Below are positions 1 to 13,600 of a DNA stretch of 64,000 bases, piece by piece. This stretch comes from Aplysia californica (Eukaryota > Mollusca > Gastropoda > Aplysiida > Aplysiidae), in the NCBI RefSeq assembly GCF_000002075.1, contig NW_004797395.1:1071040-1135039 (forward strand), in the 5' to 3' direction. Both the position numbers and the translations under genes were made by a program. Each line of letters opens with the position of its first letter. Within the stretch, counting starts at the first letter, position 1. The notes beneath the pieces were generated by a model that made no database searches, was not told the DNA's origin, and saw only the letters and a list, made by a program, of their open reading frames with translations.

Positions 1-419
1 TAGAGGCAACGGAGTTCGCATTTTCAATGAAAATTAAAAAACTTTCCCATTCGTACATTAATGTACATTTTGAGTGTTTTAGATACGATGATTTTCACTA
101 TCAACTGCATTTCATTGTGTTTCTTTTGCTTTTATTTCCTTGCGATTTCTCAAATCTGCCAGACTATATTATACAAAAAGACTTTGTGAGTATCAAAAAA
201 TGCGCCATCTTTCTTCAAGGTGCGTGGCTTGACAACTACTACTTTATTGAGTTTTCTCGACGATAGAAGAGCATGTCTGTCTCTCTCTGTGTCCTATGGC
301 TATAGCAAGGCAATACGACAAAAGTTACCATTGTTTTGAAAGACTCTACAATAATCGAATTTGACTTGATCGCTTTCAAAACTTCTTACTGAGACAAATT
401 TTCATGGTAATTGTGGTAG

Positions 420-2040
420 CGTCATGGTACGACGGCCTTCAACTCCAGTAGATGTTTATACTGGTTGGCAGTTATCTTCAATCTGTCTTTGCAGAGAGGT
501 CCAGCAGTAACCGTCGTACACAGGGTGTTCAGCTTTCTTGGTCCTTGCAGCGCCTGCCATCCGTCATCAAAGTTCAGCTTGTACTGAATTTTAAAGTATG
601 AATTTACTTGGATGCCTGCAAGTCAGTGACAGTAGGATCGCCTTCTTTTCTCCTAGGACGGATTGTTTAGTGCTGAAAAAGCTTTGGCCCAGGTATATAA
701 CTTCATAGGGCCTGGGGATGCGTCTGGCTTTGAGCATGATGTTCACATAGTCCATTGGGATTTACATCAGTGCGTTTTGGAGCGATCGCTCAATAGTGCC
801 ATGGACTGAATCCACTTCCATTTGGGTATGGCCCTTGGTGAGAATTTTTGCTCAACTGTGATGTCAAGCTCTTTGGCCAGCGAGGCCATTGCCCTCACCA
901 GGGTGGCATTTCTGTTTTAGTAGTTGCACCAATCACTGCATATGATGAAGTGGTTGAAGTCAGTCACTTGCAATATCAGTTAGTGAGTCAGACAAGATGA
1001 AAAATGTTGAAGCTCAGACCAACTTCACTTTCATACCAGACATATCATCTGGCGTCTCTGGTGGCAAGATCCAAAATCGTAAAATTGTGTACAGCCAGTT
1101 TTGTTTTATAATGTAAGGTGGATGCCTTTAGTGATGAGGCCAGAAGAACGCACTGGATCTCCATACAAAGGACACACACTTTGTTCTCTGGGTTCAGTGC
1201 AGCTTCCCTGTCCTTCTCCTTCTCTGGTCTAGCTGCAGCTTTCCTCATATTCATATTTGATGAGCTGTGTATTCTGTTTCTGTGAGGTTTCCTGATTCGA
1301 AGCTGGTGCAAATGTCGCACTGGTCTTTCTTGGTTGAAAGTACACCCAAATTGTTTTTCTTGAACTTCTGGCAGAACACTTGATAGTTCAATGTGGCTTT
1401 CACCCCCTCTGCAAAGTTCTCCATGTATACTTGATGCAGATCTGACGTTTTCTGGATTGTCATCTGTAGACAGGAGGATATCTTCGAAAGTTGGTAAAAA
1501 AATTCCTCTTTATGGAACAACTTGTGATCCTTGGCTCTCTCATTGTGGGCATGATGTGTTCTAGGGGGAAGGCGGGGGGTTTGGAGAAGACACTTTAAAT
1601 AAACCAGTGGGTCGGGCCTGTGGTGTTCATGAAGATTGCTTTACAAACAGGTGTTCTTTGACCATTGACTCTTTTAAGTGGTTTTGAAGGGTGTAATTTT
1701 TCCTTGGGTTTTCACTTGCTGTGTTAGATCTCTTTTTGTGTATCCTGTTTATCGTGGCTTATACGTAGGCTCTCTTTTCTTTCCAAGAGAGTGACCAGTG
1801 ATGTCATTGCATTTTGTACCAACCAGTTAACAACTGCCAAGGACATCAAGTTCACGCCCTGCTCGCTTCGTGCCTTGACATGTGTAGAGGCATCTCCTGT
1901 TCTTTCAACCTCTTTCTTTTGTTACCCTTCCAATCGTTTTCATGTGATGTCCTTTTCGCAGAGATCAAAGGTGACATAACTGTTGTATTATCAGCTGATG
2001 TGACATTAGCCTGGTCACGTTGATCACTTTCCACTGCGCT
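420..2040 (-). mobile_element. Broken transposase-like gene
   Basis: Minus-strand fragments in consistent order resemble a protein repeated in many invertebrate genomes that I recall as the DUF7869-type family. They show a basic WKxNKRKRL-like N-terminal motif (about 1950), a CDIC motif (about 1310), KVCVLCMEIQCVLL, YYKTKLAVHNFTI-like text (about 1090), an EQKF-type core (about 850) and a C-terminal ELKAVVP. The reading is interrupted many times, so it is a dead copy. The family name is from memory; the class of element is not proven. Confidence 0.55.
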
Positions 2041-3430
2041 GAGGGTCAGAGGTGACGCAACAAGCGTGGCATCATCTTATTGAATGTTATAGCGTCATGT
2101 AAGTTAAGGTTTGATATAAAGATAAAGCATTATGTTATGACACTGAGAAAATAATCTACTCAAAACACAAACGAAATGAACTTTCAAAGAAAGTCGAAAG
2201 ATGTTTCAGAAGGTAATGACTGCAATAAACACTGCAAATGAAAAGAAAGCACTTTAAACAACAATGATCGTTGGGGGCAGACGATGTGCTGGACAGGTAC
2301 CACATTTTTTTTTCTGAGTGAGTTAGTAAAGAATGAAAAGCTACCGACTTCGTCCATTCAATTGCGATGGAAAAAATGATAAGAAGAGACAGTAGTCCGA
2401 ATAAGAGAAAATGCCTTCATAATTCGGTAACTTTCAAATACAAAAACAAAGAACACATGTACAGAAAAAATAGTTTCATATAAAACAAAATCCATAAAGA
2501 TGCGTTTGAAATACCGGCATTGTCTTGTCACGAGATGAACAGTTCTGTGGGAACAGTGGGAAGTTTTAGTCATTAATAACATTATCAGCAGCATTAAAAC
2601 GAAGAAAAAAGAGGGAACAACCAGATCTATATAACTCCCAAACGAAACCAGCAAGAAATATTACACAAATTTCCATTTTGAAGAGCTCACACGGTTACGT
2701 GAGCGAATTCTGGACTATCAAAAGAAGTCCGGAGATGAGTCGAAGCCGGGGTTAGTCGGTAACGTAGCATGCGGCCCCTCGTTGTTAGCACGACAAAAAC
2801 AGTCAACCCTCATTCCCTCCCTCACAGGTGGGATAGTCGGAAACATCGAGCTAAAATCCGATAGATGCCGGGTTATACGGTTTTATTTCTAATGTTTTAA
2901 AGACATTTCTAGACAAAATTTAGATCCGACTATGAGTAAGCATATGAAATGGACAATTTGCTGTCGATAGGGTCAATAAAATTTTTTGGGACATTTTGTG
3001 GGTTAGTCAGTTTTATCACCAGGCCGACGATATTTTGAAATATGAAAATCTCGTGGTTCTTTTGTTTGTTGTTTTTTCCTGGTTGAATACTTTGCTCATG
3101 TAACCAATGGTGGAATGTTCCAAAGGTCAACAATGAAGATATGTGAGGAATTTTCATTAGAGCCTAGAGTTTTCTCTTTTTATTTCACTTACAGTGTTAG
3201 CCTTTGTGAAATGAATATGACATGCTGCCGTGTAGATTTAGCTATCGTTTTAGATAGGGCTTACTGTCTTCCAGTGCCTAAAGCCTTACAGCTGTCTTTT
3301 CTTTCCCTGTACTCCTGTCTCCAGTTTTAGCAAGAAAATTGTCATTATGTCTCAAGCCATGATTTTGTAAAACTTTCTAATGCGCTTTAAAATCTATTTT
3401 TCCTTTCATTACTGTGTCCTTCTGTTCTAG
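2041..3430. other. No identifiable gene
   Basis: AT-rich DNA left of the first recognised TBC1D32 exon. No N-terminal bromi-like exon, RNA gene or repeat was recognised. Confidence 0.5.
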
Positions 3431-3617
3431 GTATGGTGAGCTGAAGAAATCCCTGGGAAAAAACATGAGTGAAGCAGTAGATGACCTTCTCGCAAACTTC
3501 GACTCGGAGTTTGTAGTTGGGAAATTTGGTGGTGAGGTTGAAGGGTTGGAGCCCCGTATAACACCACTGGTTACTGACGACGAGGAGGTATCATCCTTTA
3601 ATAGCTTGTGCGATCAG
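3431..3617 (+). CDS. TBC1D32: TBC1D32 exon 1 of window
   Basis: Acceptor TTCTGTTCTAG, then the last base of a split codon and 62 codons beginning [12 protein letters not shown] and containing [18 protein letters not shown]. Donor gttaga; ends in phase 0. It is assigned to the N-terminal region by its fit to exon 2, so its identity is a little less certain than the later exons. Confidence 0.8.
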
Positions 3618-6600
3618 GTTAGAGCTGAGCTTCCTGTATGCTTTCTGTGTTGTTCAATTCTCACTCTGAGATTTGCAGTGCCGCTTCAAATCCCGTTAAG
3701 TTTTTAAGAATTTTTATTTTGAAAACACAGAGAGTGATGCCCTGTTTTTATTTTGAGTGTTAAAGGACTTTCACCTCACTTTAAATCACATCTCATTATA
3801 CTCAATGTATTTGAATTAAATTTCACAAACTGATTAAAATATCTCTTTTAATAAACAGGGGTTAGAAGGGGAAGCATCATTTGATTTGATGGAATGAAAT
3901 AGTGAAAGACCATTTTGTTAATGTCTCCATATATTGAGCTTAGTACGGGATGTGGAATACATCGTTTCTCATTTAATATTTTCCTTTTAACTAAGTTTAA
4001 GACCTCTTTTTGAGGATATACTTAACGGAAAATTTGTATAACCTTTAAAGAATGAGAAAACCCTTTTGAAAGAAAAGATGATATAATTTTATAAGTATTT
4101 CACAGTAATTCTGGTATTTGAAATTGGAGTGAGTATTGTTCAGTTAAGTGCCTGCCTAGCCATTTTCTTTTTTTTTCTTTTTTTTCTCCATTTTACCTTT
4201 TGCATGTGAGATAAAATATTTGTTAATGTCTTACTAGTCAGCTTTGTATTAGACTGCATATGTATGTCATAACACAAAATCTGTAGAAGTTATCAATTTG
4301 ATTCAGATGTTGGCTGGTATTTATGTTTTGCTATGTCGATTCTATCATCAATCACCCTTAAGCACTGTGACAATGTTTTTGTTTGGTTCAGATATTGTGG
4401 GATATCTGGTTTGTAACCCTGTAAACAAGGGTGATACATAAGTAAATAAAAGTAAGTGGTACTTTCCATAATGTGCGAAGTAATATGCTGTTCTGCACTG
4501 CCAAGTCAGAGGTGCATGCTGGTAACAGTACTGCATACCATTATGTTTACGATATCAGCCTATATGGTGATACTGGGAATCAAGAAAGGGATAGGGGGCC
4601 TATTGAAATGGAGTGGTTAGAAGATGGGAAAAAAAAAATTATACTTTTATGTATGCAATTTGTGAAGAAATAGTGTGACTTAGACCTTATTAACATTACA
4701 AGAACAACGTTGTGATAAAATTAATCGGCTATGTCTTATAATGAACACTTTTCAGTTTCTTTGTCTGTTGTTTATTGTAGCAATGGCAGTGAGCTAGTGG
4801 CATTGAAAGAATTTCCTTTATGGAGCTTTCTCAGAGTAAGCTCAGGTATCATTATTTGCAAATAGTTTTGGCAATGGAGCAGCACTCTGGTAACATTTTT
4901 TTGTTTAGCTAGCTTACTCTCTTCAGACATCAAACTCTCCTTACTTCAAAGACAGCATCTTTGTAGGTTGATTGTCCATTTTGATATTCTTTGTGCTTGT
5001 GCCCTTAAATTATTGTGGAAAAGAAGAAAACATGTTCTGAAAAATAACACATGTCCATGACGCTGCTTGCAGTAACAAAAATGTTTTGCTCAGTGCAAAG
5101 CCATTTCTTCCTGTCTTTTTAGTTTCGATTTTATTCTTTTGTGTGTTTGTTTTCATTGTATTACTATACCATTTCCCAGATGATGTTGAAGGCAGACAAC
5201 ATTGTTTTTATGTCACTAAAGTGAGAGTGTCAGATGTGTCTGAGAAAGATGTCTAAACTTACAATTTTGCATTAACGATGTGTGTCCTGAATTTGGTGTT
5301 GGTGTCTTATATTGTTTTGTGACGGGCACTGTAAGAGGCTATTGTGGCATCCCCACTTGGTGACTGGCTTGTTTTGTGTTCACTCATGAACATTTACTTT
5401 TTGGAAGATTTTTGTTCGAGTGAATGGTGCTTATACTCGTTAGTCAAAGAACAATTTTTAAAAATCCAGTGTATATTAGAGAGACGGAGAAAAAGAAAGA
5501 AAAATACTGGGGGAGAGGAAAAAGTGGGAACTAAAACAGTGTTAGTTCTTGGGGGAGAGGTTGCCTCTGTTAAGAGCTTAGTGTATATTTTTTACAGGGG
5601 GGGGGGGGGGGGAGCAATAACTCTTTTATTCTTAGAATTTCGAAATCAGAAGTTTCTCCTTTGTATTGTGAGCCACTTTGGTACTGTATTTTTCTGTAAC
5701 TTTTTTTCTAATATTGCAAACATAATCTCTTAATGTATTTTAATATGACAAGCTTGGCAAGATCTATAGTTGTGGACGGGTGACAGGTATCACTTGCTGG
5801 TCCAACTTCTTTCCTTATCTATTAATACTTCTGTCTGTCATCTCTATATGTGACAATAACTGTTTTGGCATGCTTTTGTTTTTATTATTAAAATACACAA
5901 AATATTAAACATATTAACCAAAAGTTTATAATGAAAGCTCAGCAAGACTTATATTATCCCATCTCTAACCATCGGTTATTACTTCTGTGCATGACTATCC
6001 CTCTCTTCATTGTTGTTGACTTTTATTATTTTGTTGCCTGAAGCTATTTGTATAGCATTATAGTGACCCAATTTGCTTCTTGTTACAGTTGCATGCAAAA
6101 AAAGAGAACTAATCTTTTGCTTTGGACAATAATCTTTGCATTCAAGCTGATTTTGTATTGTTATTTAGTATATGCTGAGTATCATTGATGTAGTTGGCTT
6201 AATATTTCATGATACAATTTTTACTGTTATTAGCTGAGTTCCTTTTAGTGTGTAGTAGATTTTTACCTTGAATGTTGTTGCCTTTGGATATTGTCACTCT
6301 AAGCATCACTGACAAGTCTGCTTGTATTTCTGAAGGTTTTGTTTCATCTTACCTATGATCCTTGAAAGCCTTTTCATTTTGGCACACTTTGGGTTATTAT
6401 ACTATTTTTCACTTTCTGTCTGAGAAATCATAATGGCTTGATTTTATTGAGAGGAGAAAATTTTAATATTCTTTAATATGCTTACCTCAGTGTTTGCCTA
6501 GCAGCCCAATTGAAATTATTTTATTTGGATTTAGCATTTTTCAAATCTTTAATGAAATAGGTCGTTTCTTACAGTCTGTTCAAGCAAGGCGTAAATTGGA

Positions 6601-7426
6601 AAGCTTGAAGCCATACAATTGCATCTGAATGTTTACTGACAGCATTAGGCCAGAGTTTTTTCCTTTTTCATCTTTCATAAATTTAAGTTTTTTTCTGTTA
6701 AAAATATTCATGCTTGTCAAAAATTTTACATTGCAGCAGAAACTGGAGATTAAAGGACGATAATGACATTTTTATTATCAAATATGTACGTCAAATTTTG
6801 CCTGCTTGCTGTCAGCTGTCATTATTCTAATTTTTATATCTTTCGTTTGTCAAATTCTCAGGGCAGTGTAATGATTTTCCACCAAGATCATCTCAAAGGC
6901 ATAGCGGATAACTTGGGGAAAACAAAAAGCCCTGAGGTGAACTATTTTCTGCATTAGTTTCAGAAGTCTAATCTTCTCTTTTCATTTGACTTTTACGTGT
7001 AAAGACACTGAACCTTTACAGGTCTAATGGTTCTCAATTAAATGGGGGAGGAGTGTTGAGGAGAGAATACTTTCTAATTTCCTGATGACAGTTGATGTGT
7101 AATTGACTGCTTGACTATGTGTTCAAGCTCACTGTACAGTATAAAGTTAACGCAAAAGATGAATGGATTTTAGCTATGTTCATGATATTGAGTATCGGTT
7201 TACAGGGTTATTCATCAGCTTGCTATGAATGCTAGGTATATGAACATATTGTATTCCCATTCACTTTTCTGTGGAAGACTAGAGTAAATAATTTATTATG
7301 GTTTATATTTTTATTATTGTTATTTTTCTAAATGATCATAATGTTTGTTGTTAATCATTATTATCATTATTATTATTGTTATTTTTATTATTATTATTAT
7401 CATCATCATTATTATCATCATTATCA

Positions 7427-7479
<53 letters not shown>

Positions 7480-10400
7480 GTTATTATTATTGTTAATATC
7501 ATAATCATTATGGTTATTGTTATTATTATTTATATTATTATTATGTTATTATTATTGTTATATTTTTATTACTGTTATACTAGTACGATTGTTATTGTGA
7601 TTATTGTTATTGCCATCATTATTATCATCAGCATTATTATCGTTAATACTGTTATTATTTCTATGTTCTACTCAGGTGCAGAGAGAGGCAATGCAGAAAC
7701 TCAATCAAATCATCTCTGGGGAGATTGTTCATAATAAACACTGGCAGCAACTGCGCAAGAATCTCATGGATGTCATGGCTGATCCTGATCAACAGCTCTC
7801 GGTTTGTTCGAAAAAACATTATTTATTATTGTAGGATTTGTTTGTAATGTTTGTTGTTGTGGTGGATGACCGACATCGACCTTATATAGGCCTATATATG
7901 ATATATATATAGTCTCACACACACATGTATAATATGATGTAACAGCAATTTAACAAACGCAACTGATTTTGATGTCTGGTCAAACACGAACTCATGATCA
8001 AGATATTTTTTTCTATACAAACAGACATGGAGGTACAGACACAGGTTATCAAGTATGTGCTACGTGGGCACAGATTTCAAACCAAAGTACATTACATAGA
8101 GTAATCAGAATATACTAAATAGTGAATGCATTTCAGGGTACTCAGGTCAGCTCTATTGCCACTACCCTTGTTGATGAGAAGAATACTCGTCAAATTGCTG
8201 TATTAATTTGCTCTTCTCAACAACAAGAGTACGCTGTCAAATTGCTGTATCTTGCTCCTCTCAACAACAAAAGTACAGTGTCAATTTGCAATTTTCTTTC
8301 TTTATTGTTATGTGCCTATATTGTGCTGAAAACTGCTTTTCAACACCAACATTTTGTGGTAAATTCCCCTGGTTTCTTATGCATGTATTTTTTATAAATG
8401 TAATTTGTTTCACTTATGATGGAACCCAAGTTTTTTTGTGTAAATTTAATTAAATGCAAAGCCTGTCTGTTCAAAAACTTGTTACTGCCATTATTAATCT
8501 TTCCAACAGGAACTGAGTCTCAAATTTGTAGCAAAATCCTTCACGTGCACATCTCATCACACAAGCCAAGTCTACACACTGTTAAGTAAGTATGTCTAAA
8601 CCACAGCCAAATGTGAATTGAATGTTAAGTGTAAAACAAGGTTTTGGTAGCTACCCCATCATTTATTTATAATATTTATGCCTCTACTCTTCTCACCTCA
8701 GCTTGATAAAAGGAGATAAAAAAAAAGTACAGTGACATTTGTGAAAATCCTTGTATTGAGGTAGGGATTGTTTTTAAAGTGTTAAATCATCAAATGAATG
8801 AGATTCTGGTATTGTACTGTGGACAGTCTCTTTTGTTTCTTTCATTATAGAGATGTGAAAAAAAAAATTTAACATGTTTTTCTATATAAATAGATGTTCT
8901 AGAAAAGCTCCTTTGAATCTCACACTCTGACATGATGTTTGGGATAAACTGTTTCCCTTTTTTAAAATTTCCCATTTTGATGATGTGTGATAAGTGTTTT
9001 TGCAAAAATGGTAATTCGTGTTCCAATGCGATGTATGGTAATTCCTGCATTATTTCTTTTTTTTTCTACAGTTGGTTTCCTGTGTAGCCAATTTTCAGGG
9101 ATGAATGCGAGCATGCCTCCAGTTAAAAATGGTTTAGATTGTTCAAATAAGACAACAGTGAAACTTCTCAAAGCGGTAAGTTACCCAAGTGCTGATATAT
9201 TTAGTTTTGTTGTCACTGTATTTAGGAACATTAGCTGTCTCTTCACATGAACTCACCTTTCTGGCTAAAGCTTTCATTTATTGAAACAATGGGAATTCTG
9301 TTAATCAGAAAATTCCAAGACCAGGAGTTAATTTTACATTTGATCCAATATTGTGGTGTGAATACTAATGCGACATGTGTTCCACTCTTTTTTTTAGTCT
9401 TCAGGTTTAGGTGCTATCGCCTGATCTGATTGTGAATACAAGAATTGATTATAAGAAAAAGAAGAACAAGAACATACCTCTTAAAATGTTGAAAAATGGT
9501 TGTAGTTAAAAAAAATAAAAATATCCTGTTCGATTTTGGCTAAAACAGCACCTGGGCTTGGATGACTGGTGCTTCTGTGAATAAATTATTGATGATGGTC
9601 TTATTCGCTGCTCTTAACCTCGTTTGTTTTCGATGCAATGTCCTCTGAATTCATCGATTTATTGAAATGTTATGCTTTTGACCTGCGTTAATGAAGTCTC
9701 AGTTTTGCTTTGGTGTTGAACACTGCACTTATCTTTTGTTTTATTTTGTTGTTGTTTATTTCAGTTTCGGCTCATGATTGAGTTCCAGCACGAGGCCCCC
9801 AACTATTGGGTGCGCTACCCAATGACATATCTGGAAGAGATAGTGGAAAGCTCCTTGAACCTGTTTTCCCTTCAGATGGTGACACAGGCTCCGCTCACGA
9901 AATTGTCACCCCTACATTTTGTGGCAGTTTTGGATCCAAAAGCACAGTGGTTTATCAAATGGATGGTAAGTGACTGGTTTCAGTTGGTTTGAGTATACCT
10001 CCCCCCCCCTCCCCCCCCCCCCTCCTACATCCTGGGGCTGGTTTGAGTGTAGTTTGGGTAATTGTATTGACTTAAAAAAGCATTAAAAATTGCTTACCTG
10101 GCATCTAGTGTTCTATGTTTGAGTAAATTCTGTAATGACCTGTTTACAAGTTTTATTTTAAATGTCTGTGGATTTATTTTACAACCTTCATGATATATTT
10201 CTGTATTATACAAACTATTCATAATAAAGTGATGTGGTGTCTACTTGAGAAAGTAAGCTTAGTCATTGCTTTGTTGAGAAGGTCTTGATCTTCTTCTGCT
10301 TAGTGAGAAATTTTGATAATGATTAAAGATAAATGCCTTTCCTTTTCTTTCTTGATATGTATTAGAGGCAGGAATGACAGGTGGTTCATCTTTGAATAGT

Positions 10401-10599
10401 TTCATTTTAAGATAGCACAGTATAGGGCCTTTTTGAAGTTGAAATGTATTTTGGAATCTTTTGTCAACAGCATGGAAACTACAGCAGAAAGATTTTATTG
10501 GAACTATTGGAAAAGTACCGTGTGATTGTAAGTAATAAATATTGCCTCAACTGATTAACTGGGAAATGAATCGATTTGTTTAATGCTCAGCTAAGGTCT

Positions 10600-10678
<79 letters not shown>

Positions 10679-13600
10679 GGAGAGAGAGAGAGAGAGGGAG
10701 GGAGGGAGGGAGGGAGGGAGGAAGGGAGGGAGGGAGGGAGAGAGAGAGAGAGAGGGGGGGGGGGAGTGGAAGGGAGAGAGAGAGAGGGACAGAGAGCTAG
10801 AGGAGGAAGAAAGGAAGAGAGAAAGGGAGTTAAGGTTAAGAAAAAGAGAGGGTACAAGCAACAGAGAATGCTGCTGGCTTGTTGGAGAGAAGAACTGAAA
10901 GTACAAAGATGATATATTGAGAAAGGGAGAATAAAGAGATGTGGCAAAAAGTAGATATTAACTAATGGGTGGGTAAACTGGAATAGAAAGCAAGTTGTCC
11001 TTTGAATGAGCTTGGAGCCTCATTGAACTCTAACGAATGTCCTTTTAAGATTATTTTGGAAAAGATGAAAACTGTTGTTTGTTTCGAATGGTTATCGGAA
11101 TAAATGCCAAAGAAATTATATTATTTCCTAAATTAATTTTTTCTAAATATTACGAGTGCTAACACATCATTGTTATCTTTTAAAGTAGGATTAAAAGGTA
11201 AACGCATACATGTTCTTTAGAAAAATGTAAACGCATCCCGCTGAGTTTTTTACAAACTGTTCAAAATTAGAAAATTGTTTGTGTGGTTTGGAAGAAAGTA
11301 TTTTCCTCTGTATATTTTGATTTTCACAGGTAGAGACATCTTTGAGACACTGTCTGGACTTCTCGGCTTTTCGAAAAAGCTCACTTGACAGCATGAGTGA
11401 AGTTTCTGATGCATTTTCAAAAGTGTCTGTCAGTGAGTAATAGAGTCAAATACTTTTCTAATTTCGCTTTCACAATGTTTCGGGGAGGTTTCCCATATAT
11501 TTCAACATAACTTTGTCCATGGCTTTGGTGCCTAGCATTGATTATGTTTTCTACTGCGTAAGGCTCTGTTTGATTAAAGGAGAAAAGCCGATCTGTGGGT
11601 TTCTGCATAAAAAGAACTTTAATAAGATGTGATTTTAATGACTGTTCCGAGAAAAAATGGAGAGATATTGGTATTCATGTATGTGAAAATTATTAACGGT
11701 CCCAAGAGTCATCCCTAGTTTACCCTCTTACTTTCTAAGTCTTTTTTTTTCTTTTTGCTAAGTCTTTTTTTATATCTGTCTGTCTGGCTTCTTGGTTAGT
11801 TCTCTGTGAGCTTCATCTGTCTGCTTTCGCTGATAAAAAATTATAAATTATTTTGTTGAAGAAACTGTTCTGAAAGGAAACTGGAAGCATTTAATGCTTG
11901 CTCTATGCTGTTTGATTAACTTATCTACCTTTTTCACAACATAAACGTCAACAATGGATTTATGTTCCATGTTCTTTGAATGGTTTGACTGTATTCTGCT
12001 AGGGAACGAACCATTTGTTTTAATTATATACAAATATGTTCCATTTAAAAAGAATTGCTTCAGGAGGCAAGTTTCTATTGTCAAAGTACTTGAGCATTAT
12101 TATGTATTGTTCAATACTTCATTTTTAATTAGTTTCTGTAAACTGTATTACATTTACTCACAAATTAAAACCTTTGGTTTGGACTGTTACTTCTTTAACT
12201 GATTCCATCCCTGATTTTTTCAGGCTCTGGACAGAATTATTTTCCCCTGTTCAGTTTTAGAACTGGGGTCCTTCTATTTAATTTATTACTGTGAAGCTCT
12301 AAGTTACTCTAATATGTATTGTCATATACCAAACTGATGGAAATCAGTAGAGGAATCTGTTTATATCAATAACAATGACCTTTAATATGTTTGTATTGTA
12401 TTTTCCCTGAGACAAAAATGAATGAGAAAAAAAAAATGGCCCGACACTTCTTCAAAAATTTCGACTTACCTCATTTTCTCAGCTCTACAAGTCCTTATAA
12501 TCCTTAGGCATCAACACAAAATTGTAGCAATATCACCCTTGCACACATTTATGCTAGAATTTCACAAATTTAGTTGAATATCTTTCTTTGAAGGGCCTTT
12601 TTATTATACCAGGCTCTGTGTTGTTTACCCTTACATAGCGACAACAAAACAACAATTTTCGCAAGAATTTCGTGGACTTTCGATTGAGTTTGGCGCTCAC
12701 AGATTGAGGTCAGGCTTGTTTACAAGTTCTACTTCCTTTCGACAACTTAAAAAGTAGAAACTATGTTAGAAAATGCACATTTGTTTCAGATTTCGCTCGG
12801 ATTTCGTTGAGCCACTCACAGTGGTCAAATGGTGGCAGCAGAAAAACTCAGAGCAGCTGTCAGCGGCCGAATGAACGGAATCAGTTGAAAAATGTTACAA
12901 CAATCCTTGTGTATTCTTTCTCAAATGAAATGATTGGCATACTGACTTGCAGTTGACTACCACTGAACACATTCAGCACATTCCTGCTTTTTCCGTAATG
13001 GTATTCTGAAACCCCAGCCACTGCACTACTGTCTCGTTTCATTCTGTTTGTGAAGGCTGGAATCTGCACTCTTCATTGCAACCTTTTTAATATTATGTTG
13101 TTCGTTGCATGTTTGTCTTTACTGCAGTTACATTGTTTTAATGCTCCAAAATCCCATTCTTCACGTATGTGTAATGCATGGATTGCTTTGTTTCTGTTCA
13201 GCCGACCATGGCCAGCGACTGTTCTACACAGGTCCAGAACTTGAGTATGCCTTGTTCATCCACTCTTTGTCATTTCTGGGCAGACTGCTCTGTTTCAAGA
13301 AAGGACAGCAGTTTTTTCCGGTCAGATTCAGAGAGAAACAAGGTAATCTTTTGTTTTTAAAGAAAATGCTTCCCTGAACCTGCCATGTCTCAGAACTGTG
13401 AGATAATTGTACTCTAAATTTCTTCTTCGTGTAAGGAAGATACTATCGAACAACCTTTCTGTTTCATCTATTTGAGGTTTCTTTGGTTTGTTTTGTATAA
13501 GTTTATTACCTTACTAGAAACAAAAAGGTTATTTTAGATGTGGATTCTTCTTGTACAGGTTAAGAATGGGCTTATGCTGTACTGATAAAAAACAAATCTG

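Larger units (their letters stand above)
7510..9995 (+). repeat. Source copy of a 2,486-base duplicated block (TBC1D32 exons 3-6)
   Basis: This block recurs at 18150-20635 at a constant offset of 10,640 bases. By eye the copies are identical, introns and microsatellite included, except for one cluster of six mismatches (8613-8626 against 19253-19266). This left copy continues into a poly-C tract at about 10000, just past where the right copy stops. Confidence 0.95.

Noticed and set aside
5344-5733. 129-codon open frame in a TBC1D32 intron
   Set aside because: Runs through a G homopolymer, has no recognisable domain and no splice logic.
7320-7734. Long poly-isoleucine reading frames on both strands
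   Set aside because: Translations of the ATT/ATC microsatellite. The only real coding here is exon 3 from 7676.
8191-8290. CRISPR-like repeat array
   Set aside because: Only two to three diverged tandem units with no unique spacers, in a eukaryotic intron.
10576-10947. Glu-Arg and Ser-Leu-Pro reading frames
   Set aside because: Products of the GA/GGGA array.
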